From positions 15,746,215 to 15,810,214 of the forward strand of contig OX326961.1 in assembly GCA_946800325.1 (NCBI GenBank): a stretch of DNA of 64,000 bases, given 5' to 3'. Under the pieces are notes generated by a model. The model searched no databases and was not told where the DNA came from. It saw nothing but the letters and a program-made list of their open reading frames with translations. The DNA comes from Luzula sylvatica. Taxonomy: Eukaryota > Streptophyta > Magnoliopsida > Poales > Juncaceae. The position numbers and the translations under genes are program-made. This document shows, piece after piece, positions 24,190-35,389 of the stretch (positions are counted from its first letter, which is position 1; every line of letters begins with the position of its first letter).

Positions 24190-24405
24190 GAGCACTGATG
24201 CACCTCCTCCTTAGCCTCCCCCCCACACTATTGATGTGTCACCATAATATTTAATCCCTTCAAATTTAACATCTTGATTCATGATTTAGCATCTTAGTTT
24301 TAAGATGCTAAACCATGAATCAATATGTTAAATTTGAAGGTGTTAAATGTTATGTTGACACATCAAAAATGTGGGGAGAGACTAAGGGGGAGGTGCGACG
24401 TTCTC
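24190..24405. mobile_element. Foldback MITE, ~215 bp
   Basis: The two halves are near-perfect inverted copies: GCACCTCCTCCTTAG on the left against CTAAGGGGGAGGTGC on the right, with TTGATTCATG/CATGAATCAA near the centre. Transcribed RNA would form one long hairpin. Confidence 0.75.
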
Positions 24406-24799
24406 CTTTTTTAAATATCCCCAAAACTACGAAGTTCATAAAATTTTCAAAAAAATTGAGAGTTCTTCAATTGAGAATTTCCCTTTTTATCATATTTTGT
24501 CTGTATCGTTGACAAATCAACAGATTCTCAGCTACTCTTCACACATGCAACTACTTAGTAGATCTAATTAAATATGATGAGATCTAATTAAATATGATGA
24601 TTTTACTAGTCTACAATTTCGGACAAGATCTTAAATTTAGAAAACAATTAAGACTGATGGGTTACCTTCAGCAATGAATTTTAATAGGGACCGAAAGTCA
24701 TGACTCTCCAAAGGTGTATATATGACCCGGTTGATTTGGGGGATTTTTATATACACGGATCTATTTCACAGTCAATGTTATTTGATAATCATGTATATT

Positions 24800-25809
24800 A
24801 AATTGGTTGTTTTTGGGGCGATTTTGGGGCGATCTTGGGGTGGAGGCAAACGCTGGCCACCGCCTCCACCCCCTCCTCTCTACGCTTTCTGCGAAGGACG
24901 AGACTGTGGCGACTGAATCGAGACGCGAGCGGAGCTGAGGAAACCCTAGCCGCGACTGAGGCGAGGGACTGAGGCGACTGACGCGAGCGGAGCTGAGGAA
25001 ACCCTAGCCGCGACTGACGCGAGGGACTGAGGCGACTGACGCGAGGGACTGACGCGACTGTGTCGAGAGGAAACCCTAGCCGCGGCTACTGAATCGAACG
25101 GACGCGAGCGGAGCTGAACGGCGACTGAGGCGAAGGAGTGGCGACTGAGGAGAACTGAACGGCGCGGCTCCAGATTCGCGAAGAACGACAGCCCTGTCAG
25201 CGACAGTGAGGGCGTCCGACGGAGATCCGAGGCAGGCAGGCGTCCGACGGCGACAGCTAGGGTACAAGGAGGAGATCCAAGGCGGACAGGCTGCGACAGC
25301 GAGGGTCCAAGACGGAGATCTGACGAAGATCCGAGGGGAGATCCGAGGCGGACAGGCTGCGACAGCGACAGCGAGGGTCCAAGGCGGAGATCCGACAGCG
25401 ACAGCGACACCGATGGGCGGAGATCTGAGGGGTGTAGATCCTGAGGGCGAGATCCGACAGCGACGGGCGGAGATCTTACAGCGACAGCGAGAGTGACGGG
25501 CGGAGATCCGAGGGCGAGATCCGACAGCAACGGTGAGGGCTGCGACAGCGACAGCGAGGGTTGCCACAGCGAGGGCGACGGTGCCGCGACAAGGAAGAGG
25601 GTGACAGCTCCGACGAGGTCGATTATGGAGACGATTCGATCGTCTAAGGATGGCCGAAAGCATCGTCTTTCGGTTTGTATCTTTCTTTTGAAATTATTTT
25701 TTTACATTAATCATGTAAAATCGCACTCCAATGTATTAAACTATGCTTTAATATATTAAAAGAGGCTTCGCCTCTTTAGTTTTCAAAAAAAAAAAAAAAT
25801 TGGTTGTTT
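24800..25809 (+). mobile_element. GC-rich retroposon with poly-A tail and 3' hairpin
   Basis: A block of very GC-rich DNA in AT-rich surroundings. It is bounded by the 13-bp direct repeat AAATTGGTTGTTT (24800-24812 and 25797-25809) and ends in a poly-A tract. Just before the tail, AAAGAGGC-TTC-GCCTCTTT forms a perfect 8-bp stem. The first two-thirds hold imperfect minisatellites with GAAACCCTAGCCGCGACTGA-like and GACAGCGAGGGTCCAAGGC-like units; the last 150 bp is AT-rich and resembles a 3' UTR. Open frames on both strands are low-complexity by-products of the repeats. These are marks of LINE-machinery retroposition. The source RNA is unknown: a nonautonomous LINE derivative or a processed transcript would both fit. 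Confidence 0.7.
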
Positions 25810-25837
25810 GATTCTTTGTACTAAATCCATGATTTCA

Positions 25838-26815
25838 ATATTATATTATATTATATTGCTTCGTATTACATTATATTATTTATATTATATTATATAATTT
25901 TATATTATATAATATAATATTAATTATACTATTTTATATTATATTTTATTGTTTTGTATTATATTACATTATATTATATTATATTATTTTATATTATATT
26001 ATATTATATTGTGTTATATTATATTACATTATATTACATTAACTATACTGTTTTATATTATATTATATTACATTAATTATATTGTTTTACATTATATTAT
26101 ATTGTCATGTATTATATTATATTATATTCTTTATAATTTTATATTTATTATATTTTATTGTTTTATATTATATTATTTTATATTAGATTAAATTATATTA
26201 ATTATATTGTTTTATATTATATTATATTGTTTTGTATTATATTATATTATTTTATATTAGATTAGATTGTTTTAGATTGTTTTAATTTTGTTTTATATTA
26301 TATTATATTGTATTGTATTGTATTATATTATATTATATTATACTGTTTTATATTATATTGTTTTATATTATATTATATTGTTTTGTATTATATTATATTA
26401 TATTATTTTGTATTGTTTATATTATATTATATTATATTGTATTGTTTAGATTATATTATATTATATTGTTTTAGAATATATTATATTACTTATATTGTTT
26501 TATATTAGATTACATTGTTTTGTATTATATTATATTATATTGTTTTGTATTATATTATATCAATTATATTGTTTTATATTATATTATATTGTTTGTGTCA
26601 TATTATATTCCATTATATTGTTTTATATTCTATTAAATTGTTTTATATTGTTTTATATTATTTTATTTTATTTTATATTGTTTTATATGATATTTTATTA
26701 CATTACATTTTTATTTTATTTTATTGTATTATATTATATTATATTGTATTGGATTATATAAGAATATATTTTGTATGATATGGCAATTATATTATATTAT
26801 ATAATTATATAATAT
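25838..26815. repeat. (TTATA)n pentanucleotide array, ~1 kb
   Basis: Nearly the whole interval is TATAT/TTATA pentamers punctuated by TTGTTTTA variants. Long open frames rich in I, L, F and Y are artefacts of the repeat. A reverse-complement array of the same type lies at 62430-63831, and their outer flanks are also related. Confidence 0.9.
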
Positions 26816-28109
26816 TAGATTACATGAATAAGAAAATACAAGGAATGAAATGCCAAAATTTTAGGTGGATGACAAAATACACGGATAAGGGATTCAAAAT
26901 ACAATACAACATGAAATCAAACAAAGAATTATGAGCTTATCATTTTGAAATACATCTCCACCAAAATCCCTCAAATCAAACATGTCAATGCTTAGTGATT
27001 CAGTATATTTTAATAATATAAGAGTATAAATTTATTGTTTACATCCCAAAATATATTATTCAGTATCATTTCAGAACATGTCTTTCATTTCACCCCCAAA
27101 AAACCCTCACCGGATTAACAAAAATATTATTATTATTAGAAAAATTGTACTTGTCTCCTATAATATCCCCTCAATATATTGATGTGTTGGCAACACATAA
27201 CAAATACATTAAATGTTAAATTATTTCAGATTATAAATCATAATAGGTGACAAGCTGTATTAATGAGGTGACAAACCACATTGATTAGGTGGTAAACCAC
27301 ATTGATTATGTTTTAAACAAAATTATTAAAAAATATTTTGGTTTATTTAATATTTTTATACTATTTAATTTAACTCATGATAAGTCATATTTATTTGAGC
27401 AAATTTTTATTATTTTATTTTCAATCTTTTTTAAACATAAAGTATTTTCATTTTTAGTTCGCTGATTTTTGCGAATGTATTATTTTTATTTATTTTTATG
27501 ATAGTTTTATTCATGTTCATCCGTTTAACACATGTTTAAACGCACCCGCGCAAATTTTATTTAAACAAATTATACCAAAACATGTGAACAAATGTATGAA
27601 GACCCGCGCAATTGTTGCGCGGGCCATTGCTAGTCACAAATAATTCTATATGTCCCAAAAATCCCAGTTCATGGCCCAATTAGTCGCACATTCGAGGATT
27701 ACCAATGTACACTCACTTATAAAAAAAATATAATAAAAGAACATTGGAATTTATATTTTCTTGAATACATGTTTTGAAGATGATTTAAATAATTAATACG
27801 ATCAAATATACTATATTATTTTGGCTTCATATGCAAAGAACATACATTAAAATCGAAATTTTTAATTATCCTTATAAAGTTAAACATGTGATTATTATAC
27901 TAGAATAAAGTTACTATATTTTAGTTATAATCATAATTCAGTATTTTAAATATAATTACAAAAACATTCATAGAAAACCTCAAAACCTCAAATATCACAT
28001 GGCATACCCCTTTCTAAATGGGGATAATACTTTCACGAAATATGATAATATCATCAAATTATTTTTTAGTTAAACACACTCACTCTGGTTGCACCATGGA
28101 AGTAACTTC
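26816..28109. other. Intergenic, ends with a Helitron-like terminus inside
   Basis: No gene. It contains flank of the pentamer array, direct repeats around GGTGACAAACCACATTGAT (27245-27305), and the Helitron-like 3' end at 27603-27634. Confidence 0.5.
27603..27634 (+). mobile_element. Helitron-like 3' terminus
   Basis: The hairpin CCCGCGCAATTGTTGCGCGGG is followed after a few bases by CTAG and then T, the arrangement of plant Helitron 3' ends (hairpin, CTRR, insertion before T). I could not identify the matching 5' TC end, so element length is unknown. Confidence 0.5.
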
Positions 28110-30275
28110 AAATAGCGGCAAAGAAGAAATTATTGCTGGGAATTCGCTGCCAAAAAAAGTTAGAATTTGCTGCCATAAAAGTTTTAGTACCGCTTTCCCT
28201 TTTTGCTGCCAAAAAATGAGATTTGTGCCATTTTCTCTTTTTTGCTGAAGGAAATGAAGTTTTAGTGCCTTTTCTATTTTTGGCTGCCAAAAGTGAAGTT
28301 TTAGTGCCTTCTTTCTTTTTCGCTACCAAAAAAATACTTTTATTGCCATTTTATTATATCGCTGTAAAGTGTTTTTAGTGCCGCTTTCTCTTTTTGGCTG
28401 CCAAAAATACGTTTTAGTGACCTTTTCTATTTTCGCTGCCAAAAGTGAGGTATTGGTGCCTTTCTTTTTTTCGCTGCCAAAACTGCTTAGTGCCGTTGTC
28501 CTTCTTTCGCTGCCAAACAATGTTTTTAGTGCCTCTTTTTGTTTTTGGCTGCCAAAAAATAAGTTTTAGAGACTTTCTATTTTTCGTCGCCAAAAGTAAA
28601 GTTATGGTGCCTTTTTCGTTTTCGCTGCCACTAATAAGTCCTACTGCCATTTATTTTGTCGCTGCCAAAAGTGATGTTTTCGTGCCATTTTCTCAGTTTC
28701 GCTGTCAATAATAAGTATTAGTGCCCTTTTTCTTTTTCGCTGCCAAAAAAAGTTTTAGTGCCTTTTGTCTTTTTAGCAGCCAAAAATAAGTTGTCGTGCC
28801 GTTTTCTGTCTTTCGTTGCCAAAGATAAGTTTTCGTGCCATTTTCTTTTTTTCGCTGCCAATAATAAGTTTTAGTAACTTTTTCCTTTTATCGCTGCAAA
28901 TAATAAGTTTTCGTGCATTTTTATGTTTTTTGCTGCCCAAAAATAAGTTCTAGTGAATTTTAATTTTTTGGCTGGCAAAAATAAGTTTTCGTGCCTTTTT
29001 TGTTTTTAGCTGCCAAAGATGAGTTTTAGAGTTATTTTGGTTTTTCGCTGCCAAAAAATCTTTTATTGCCGTTTTATTTTTTTCGCTGCCAAAAAAAAGT
29101 TTTAGTAACTTTTTCGTTTTTTAGCTGCAAATAATATGTTTTAGTGCCTTTTAATTTTTTGGCTGCAATAGAAATGCTTTAGTGCCGTTTAGAATTTCGC
29201 TGCAAACGAGATTTATTAGTGCCGTTTGGAATTTCGCTGCAAACGAGATTTATTAGTGCCCATTTGCCTTTCCCTGCTAATGATGAGTTTTCGAACCATT
29301 TTTTATTTTTAGCTGCCAATCATAAGTTTTAGTGCTTCCCATCATTGCTGCCAAAGATGAGTTTTAGTGCCTTTAGCTTTTTCGCGGCCAAAAAATCTTT
29401 TAGCGCCTTTTATGTTTTTCGCTACCACAAATAAGTTTTAGGAACTTTTCCTTTTTTCGCTGCCAAAAATAAGTAATAGAGCCATCTATTTTTAGCTGCC
29501 AAAAGTGAAGTTATGGTGCCTTTTCTTTTTCGCCGCCAATAATTCCTATAAGCTGCCAAAAATAAGTTGTGATTTTTTGGATTCTTCGCTGCCAATAATA
29601 AGATTTAGTGCCGTTTATTTTTTCGCTGCCAATAATAAGTTTTAGTGCCTTTTAATTTTTTGGCTGCCATAGAGACGCTTTGGTGCCGTGTAGAATTAGG
29701 CTGCCATAGAGGCTGCCTTTTAATTTTTTCGCTGCCAATAATAAGATTTAGTGCCTTTGTCCGTCTTTCGCTGCGAAAGATAAATTTTAGTGCGGTTTTC
29801 TGTTTTTCGATAAAAATGTTTAGTGCCGATTTGTTTTTAGCTGCCAAAACTGAAGCTTAAATGCTCGTTTCTCTATTAGGCCGCCAAAAATAAGTTTTCT
29901 TGCCGTTTTCAATTTTTAGCTGCGAAAAATAAGTTTCGGTGACTATTTTCTTTTTTCGCTGCCAAAAATAAGCTTACGTGCTCTTTTCCATTTTTCGCTG
30001 CAAATAATAAGTTCTAGTGACTTATAATTTTTTCGTTGCCAAAGAAATGCTTGAGTGCCATTTTGTCTTTTCGCTGCCAAAAATAAGTTTTCCTGCCTTT
30101 TTCTGTTGTTGTTGCCAAAAATAAGTTTTTTTGCCATTTCCCATCTTTCGCTGCCAAAGACAAGTTTTAGTGCCATTTTCTGTTTTTCGCTGCCAAAAAT
30201 AAGTTTTAGTGCCTTTTCGATTTTTCACTGCAAAAAAATAAGTTTTAGTTTTGTTTAAGTAAGTTTTTTTGCTAA
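28110..30275. repeat. Degenerate minisatellite, ~2.1 kb
   Basis: Dozens of copies of a unit of about 35-60 bp built on TCGCTGCCAAAAATAAG followed by TTTTAGTGCC and a T-rich spacer of variable length. Units drift by substitution and by T-run length, so all six frames contain short repetitive open frames (SLPKISFSA-like on +, GSEKTK- and WQRK-like on -) which I reject as genes. It abuts the truncated CLC gene on its 3' side. Confidence 0.85.
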
Positions 30276-30361
30276 TAGCTATCCTAATTGAATTCCATAT
30301 ATTCAACACTAAAATATCTTTCCTGCATAAACGAGTATAAAATAATAACACAAAATCTGAC

Positions 30362-31478
30362 CGTGACCAGCAGGGTCCTAAATGAAAAAAAACTAGGAGC
30401 ATCGACTCCGTTTAAATATGCCTTCACCAATCGTATGCCAGACCCTGCAGCTTCTGGCGCGAAAAACACGGTTATCGATGCAGCGAACGTTGTCATCACA
30501 AAATTCGATGCGGCAAATACCCCAAATGCCCCTCCATATCTACCATTATTACAAATAACTTTAGGGTTTGAAAAGAAATTTCAGGTCTGATAATAGAAAA
30601 TCTGGCAATATCACCAAATATATCCCACCAAAATTAAAAAAATCATGAATATTCCATGATATTCCACTTTTGTAGGGGTATATGTGATATTTTTTCATAC
30701 ATGAAATTATCCTTTTGTTATTACTTTTGAGCGAGCATCATGCTGGAGGTGGCGACAAATTTAACGCCAGCGAGATTTTGTACATCAAGATTGGTGAAGA
30801 AGCCGATCCCACCTACCAGTAAGCCAACAAGAAAACAGAGACTCCATTTCAGAATGATGTACTGGAGAATTTGGCCCCGCTCTTTAGATCTCCAGTCCTG
30901 CTTGAACAACTCGTTCTCAACCAATCTGTAAGGAAAATAATTTCAAAATAGAAAATTAAGCAGGGTCATTGAATTGGATAAGACAAAGTTTGTGAATCAG
31001 GTTTGGCATTCGGTGAATGGTGAGATTGACTGAAAGACTCAGTTGACAACTAAATTGTTTCCGATTTAAGGAAATAACGAGAAAAAAGGTAGATTTTGCT
31101 AATTTCGGAAATAAATTGATGAAATCCACTATAATAGAAACTATACAGGTAATTAAGAGTTTAGATTGGGTGAGAATTAATCACTAACTCGTGATCAATG
31201 AAGTAAACCTCAAAACCAACTGTGGCAGCTTGAAATTTAGTGTTAAAACCAACAAAAGTAGTGTAATCGAACAATGAATGTTTTCTAAGTCGAAATTACA
31301 GTGTTGAATAGATAATTACTCGTAATCAAGGCTTTCAATTGGGGAAACCTCAGAGCCGACGATGGCGACTTGGGAAGTGCTGTTAGAAGCCGAGCGGCGG
31401 AGATCAACAACAAACGAATCCGACGCTAGCAGAGGCGTCGTCGTCGCCGTTTCATCACTGAATCTCCTTCTCTCTCAT
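30362..31478 (-). pseudogene. CLC-c-type chloride channel, first three exons only
   Basis: Exons on the minus strand: 31478-31320, 30925-30725 and 30539-30362, with GT-AG borders and compatible phases between them. Exon 1 ends SPIESLDYE, exon 2 continues ENELFKQDWRSKERGQILQY and a membrane helix, and exon 3 gives FFAPEAAGSG and VKAYLNGVDAP. These are hallmarks of plant vacuolar CLC anion channels and exchangers, closest by eye to CLC-c. Three defects are seen. The first ATG runs into a stop because of one extra base (CAG-T-GATGAA). The selectivity motif GSGIPE has become GSGIRL. None of the later exons (GKEGP, Cl-binding and CBS regions) follow; a minisatellite occupies their place. Probably a dead fragment. 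Confidence 0.8.
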
Positions 31479-31580
31479 GAGATGTTTACTATTTTCTACA
31501 TTTGATATTTCCTCCCCTTAAATTTAAAACACATGGAACCTGAGCCTCCAATAAGAAGCTGGTTGCAACTTGCAAAAGAA

Positions 31581-31813
31581 TGTTAAATAGAATCAAGAGA
31601 ATGTTGACTAATTTTTAACAGCTAATTAATATAAAACTAATATTTATTATAATTACTAAATGAAAATTAATATTGACTAATTTTTAACAGCTAATTAATA
31701 TAAAACTAATATTTATTATAATTACTAAATGAAAATTAATATTGACTAATTTTTAATTATGTATTTTTTTAATTAAAATGCTAAGTGTGTTAAATAGAAT
31801 CAAGAGAATGTTG
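31581..31813. repeat. 70-bp tandem duplication between 26-bp direct repeats
   Basis: Two 70-bp units begin at 31603 and 31673 (TTGACTAATTTTTAACAGC). The group is bracketed by direct copies of a sequence containing TTAAATAGAATCAAGAGAAT, at about 31581-31606 and 31788-31813. Confidence 0.8.
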
Positions 31814-31925
31814 TGGTGCCATCTTGGAGCATACTAAAATTGTCATTTATTTGGTGTCACGGTAATAAAAAGAAATTTTGGTTGTCTCCGAGATTTCACC
31901 ATAACATTTTCTATATTTTATTTAG

Positions 31926-32232
31926 GGATTATATATTCAGCTCTCCAAACTCAAAAAAAAAAAAACCTTGATGAGGTGACAAAAGTTGGTTAAATGAATT
32001 GATTAGTGTTGATAATTCACTCGATTAATAATTTAATTGATCGTTTAATTAGATTGATACGTCAATTAACATGTACTAATATTAACATATTATAAATTAT
32101 TTACGTGTGAATTAAACGTGTCAATTAATTTTTAATCGAATCAATTAGAGAAACTAATCAATCCACTAAACTCACTTTTGCCACCTCATCGAGACTCTTT
32201 TTTGAGTTTGGGGGGCCAAGTATATTTTCCCT
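31926..32232. mobile_element. Foldback MITE, family A, second copy
   Basis: Inverted termini CCAAACTCAAAAAA and TTTTTTGAGTTTGG with arms pairing through TTGATTAGT/ACTAATCAA. It has the same order of blocks as 16547-16850. Confidence 0.7.
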
Positions 32233-32983
32233 TCTATTTAACACAAATAATTAGCATGATAATGAATTAAAAGTTAACTAATATTAATTCATATTTAGTA
32301 ATTTAAATAAATATTAAGTATATATTAATTAATTGTTATTAACTAGAATATGCAAGATATGAGAGTAAAATCTGGGGAAATTTATTAGTCATTTTTAGAA
32401 AGTTTTTGACCGAATAAATCCGGTGTTGTTAGGTCTTGCTTAATCTCCCCAGTTAACTGTATTTGCATCTAATTAGTTCGTCGGATTTTTAAAATTAAGT
32501 GGTACTGGGCTTTTAAAATTCGTTTTGGATTAATTTTGAAATATTTTTTAAAACAAGGTTATTTTTCGGAAAAAAATTCTATACCGGGTCACTGCCAGAA
32601 ATTCTCCAAAGATCAATTCATTCAGGGTTTAAATCATTTAAAAAATATATAAATTCAGGATTTAAGTAATTTTAGGAAGTAATTAATTGCTCGGAAATTT
32701 TAGTAAAACATAATCCATAATACATAGAAAGAGCATATACCTCCGATTGTTAGAAAAAACCAGTCCCTAGAGAAAACGTAGTATTCATTCAAGAGGAATT
32801 GTATTGGGTTTGAGCCTCTCGGCTCTCTCTCATTCAATAATCAAATTTAATAATCAAATTTCAGGCCCAAATTTTGAAAGCAAAATCTCATTTATTGGCC
32901 CATAAAAATTTTAGTATTAATTCAAGAGCCATTTGATTAGAGCGAAGAATGAAAAATTTCTCCTCGAACTGCTTTGGTCTCAA

Positions 32984-33028
<45 letters not shown>

Positions 33029-34336
33029 CCTACTTTGTGAGAGAGGAGAGAGAACAATTCTGCTCGGGACTCTAGACAAGAGATGAGACACAAATGGAGG
33101 AGACGGGAATATTAAGGGTCGTTATCTTTAACATAACGCTCAGTTTCCAGATAATCCACATCGCCGCTTGCCACGCCGTTCCCCATTTAGCATTGTGGAG
33201 TTTTTCATCTTTCCACATACTATTTATCCATATGTCGTGGAGATTGTCCGAAAACATTATTAAGAGAAACATACTTTCATATAACTAGCAATTTTTTTTT
33301 ATTTTTTCTTAATTTGGAGAGGGTTCAAACCTCTCTTCCAAACAATATATAAAAGAATAATTACATAATTCTTCTTATCACATATTGCAATAACAAAAAA
33401 CAATCTATACTATCTATCTCTCAGTTTTTATATCTTAAGAAGGAAACATAAAAACTACGAAAAAAATATACGGACCATTATAGCCCACTCGGCCCATCCG
33501 AAAAATCCTAACTAAACATTTACCCTGGAATCAAGAGACAAACAACAAATAAAGAAAAATTGCATTAATAAATAAAGAAAAAAAATGCAATTATAATAGC
33601 ATTTTTACATTATTTTTTATTTTTGCTAACCAAACAAAACTATTGATTTTTTACCCTTTTTCAAAGTGAAAAAATTCCCTTTGGAACGTCCATTAAGGTC
33701 ACATAGAATAGGCTGAGTAGCCATCTAGTTTTGCTAAAACTAATAAAATCTGGTTGAATGTTACTTTCAACCTTATAACAGATGATTTAATTTAATTTTG
33801 TTAGGAGTTTCTGATGAGAGGCCATAAATCCAAACTTGGGCTTGTTTAAACTTAAATTCTATTTTGGGCCTCACAATCGAAATGTTTCTTTCAAATCATA
33901 GTAAAAAATGTAAATATATTGTGAGCTAAAACTTTTGGATAAATCCAAAAAAAAAAATTCAAAAATTCTATAATTTTTCTGAAAATTATGTAAATTCATC
34001 TAATTTTTTAGATTAAAAAAAACCATTATTTATTTTCTTTAAAAAATCCCTAATCTTTTAAATCCTTTAAGAAAACCCCTATATTTTTAGTTTCCTTCAA
34101 AAACCTCCTTACATATTTAGTTTCTCTTAAAATTAAGGAAACTAAAAAATATAGAGAAGATTGTCCAGAAAATTTGATACTAATGTTTCAAGCTTCAGAA
34201 AGAATAAACAAGAAATCCCCCCTTTAAAATATAGATGATTCATAGGGTCCATACATTACATACATTACATCAAATAAGAACACACATTAAGCAATGCTAA
34301 AGCCTTAATGTTTACAATCAGTAATCATAAACTATT
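32233..34336. other. Intergenic with (GA)n tract and half of a foldback element
   Basis: No gene that I can support. A (GA)n microsatellite lies at about 32983-33023. A single arm resembling foldback family B occupies about 33950-34140. Open frames at 33072-33288 hint at a LINE tail (WIIWKL) but are too short to call. Confidence 0.5.
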
Positions 34337-35389
34337 CTACTTCTTAACTATTTTCTTGCGTAGGTCATTCACAATCGAAGGACAAATTTGAATCAACGAT
34401 TCAAATCCATCGGCCATCATTAGATCTCTAAGATTGCCAGATGCGGCGATGAATTCAAGGCATATATCTTTGAGCTGCAAGCAATTGTGCTGCTCAGCCA
34501 AAACTAAAACCGAGAATATATTCGACTGATTAATATTTTTATGTAGCACCTGAGCACAAAGAATCTTCAGTCTTTCCAAATCATATCGATTTGCCGCTAC
34601 TAGTAAATGCTGCATCATCGCATTCGAACTTTCTTCACAACTTTCCTCGAACTCAGGCAATGAATCGGTATAAATGAAATGAAGCATAGCCTTGAAAACC
34701 GGTGCTTCAATCTCATTCACCTTTATCTTTTTGCCCATCCTCTCTTTCAAATGACCGAAAAGTTCGGCTTTAAAAACAGGTGATCTTGCGACGAGCACGC
34801 ATCTATGAGCATTGAAAGTTTCTCCATTCACTTCGAAAGCGACATCACTGCCTTCCTCACTCTCCAAAAGAGAACCAAATTGTTGCGGTAGGTCTGAGTC
34901 TGAGGGTTGCAAGACAATTGAGCGAATTATAAGAGATGGCTTTACGACGCTAATAGTACATTCTATTGCTAAGCAATCATCATTGACGAAACTCCGCAAA
35001 TCAAACGGCGGCGAATAATGTAATACTGCTCGGCTACCGCGACCATTAAAGGTGCGGCATGTTGACCTTTTCGTTTTATCCGATCGGCTTACTGTATTAT
35101 CGAGTAAGAAACATTCAATTGCTACATTCTCAATCTTCTTATCTTCTGTTTGTAGTTCAAGGATCACTATCGGATAGGTATCATACGGAGAAAAGCCATT
35201 TGGGTAAAATCGAATAACCCAATCACAGTCATCGAAGGTGAATGTCGTGGAAGATACATGTTGGTCACGAGGGAATAGCTTGATGTGTGAAAATGGCACA
35301 ATTTTGAACTGGTGGAGTCCTGTTACGACACTTGTATGGCTTGCAGAAGAAGAAGAAGAAGAAGAAGAGTGTTTGGAGATAAAAGCCAT
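34337..35389 (-). CDS. BTB/POZ and MATH domain protein (BPM type), 350 aa
   Basis: A single-exon complete frame. Residues 7-14 are a serine run encoded by a GAA-rich tract on +. A MATH domain covers about 22-148 (DCDWVIRFYPNG, then ILELQ, then DDCLAIECTISVV). A BTB/POZ domain covers about 168-285, with SDVAFEVNGETFNAHRCVLV, SPVFKAELFGHLKE, APVFKAMLHFIYTDSLPE and LLVAANRYDLERLKILC. A C-terminal helical part follows (about 286-350). This is the architecture of plant BPM proteins, which bind CUL3 through BTB and recruit substrates through MATH for ubiquitylation. Many BPM genes have introns; this one has none in its coding region. The MATH half is more diverged than in the MATH-only genes at the left end. 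The start is the first in-frame ATG of the frame. Confidence 0.93.
   Translation of the reverse strand: MAFISKHSSSSSSSSASHTSVVTGLHQFKIVPFSHIKLFPRDQHVSSTTFTFDDCDWVIRFYPNGFSPYDTYPIVILELQTEDKKIENVAIECFLLDNTVSRSDKTKRSTCRTFNGRGSRAVLHYSPPFDLRSFVNDDCLAIECTISVVKPSLIIRSIVLQPSDSDLPQQFGSLLESEEGSDVAFEVNGETFNAHRCVLVARSPVFKAELFGHLKERMGKKIKVNEIEAPVFKAMLHFIYTDSLPEFEESCEESSNAMMQHLLVAANRYDLERLKILCAQVLHKNINQSNIFSVLVLAEQHNCLQLKDICLEFIAASGNLRDLMMADGFESLIQICPSIVNDLRKKIVKK

Noticed and set aside
24946..25759. Long open frames on both strands of the GC-rich block
   Set aside because: Products are repetitive and low complexity because the DNA is minisatellite; overlapping frames are open on both strands.
25949..26778. 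I/L/Y/F-rich frames in the pentamer array
   Set aside because: Translation of (TTATA)n with no stop by chance.
28018..30258. Multiple 60-126-residue frames across 28-30 kb
   Set aside because: All derive from one minisatellite unit and exist on both strands.
33072..33288. Possible LINE tail near 33.1 kb
   Set aside because: Only a WIIWKL-like hint; no cysteine/histidine pattern, tail or target duplication.
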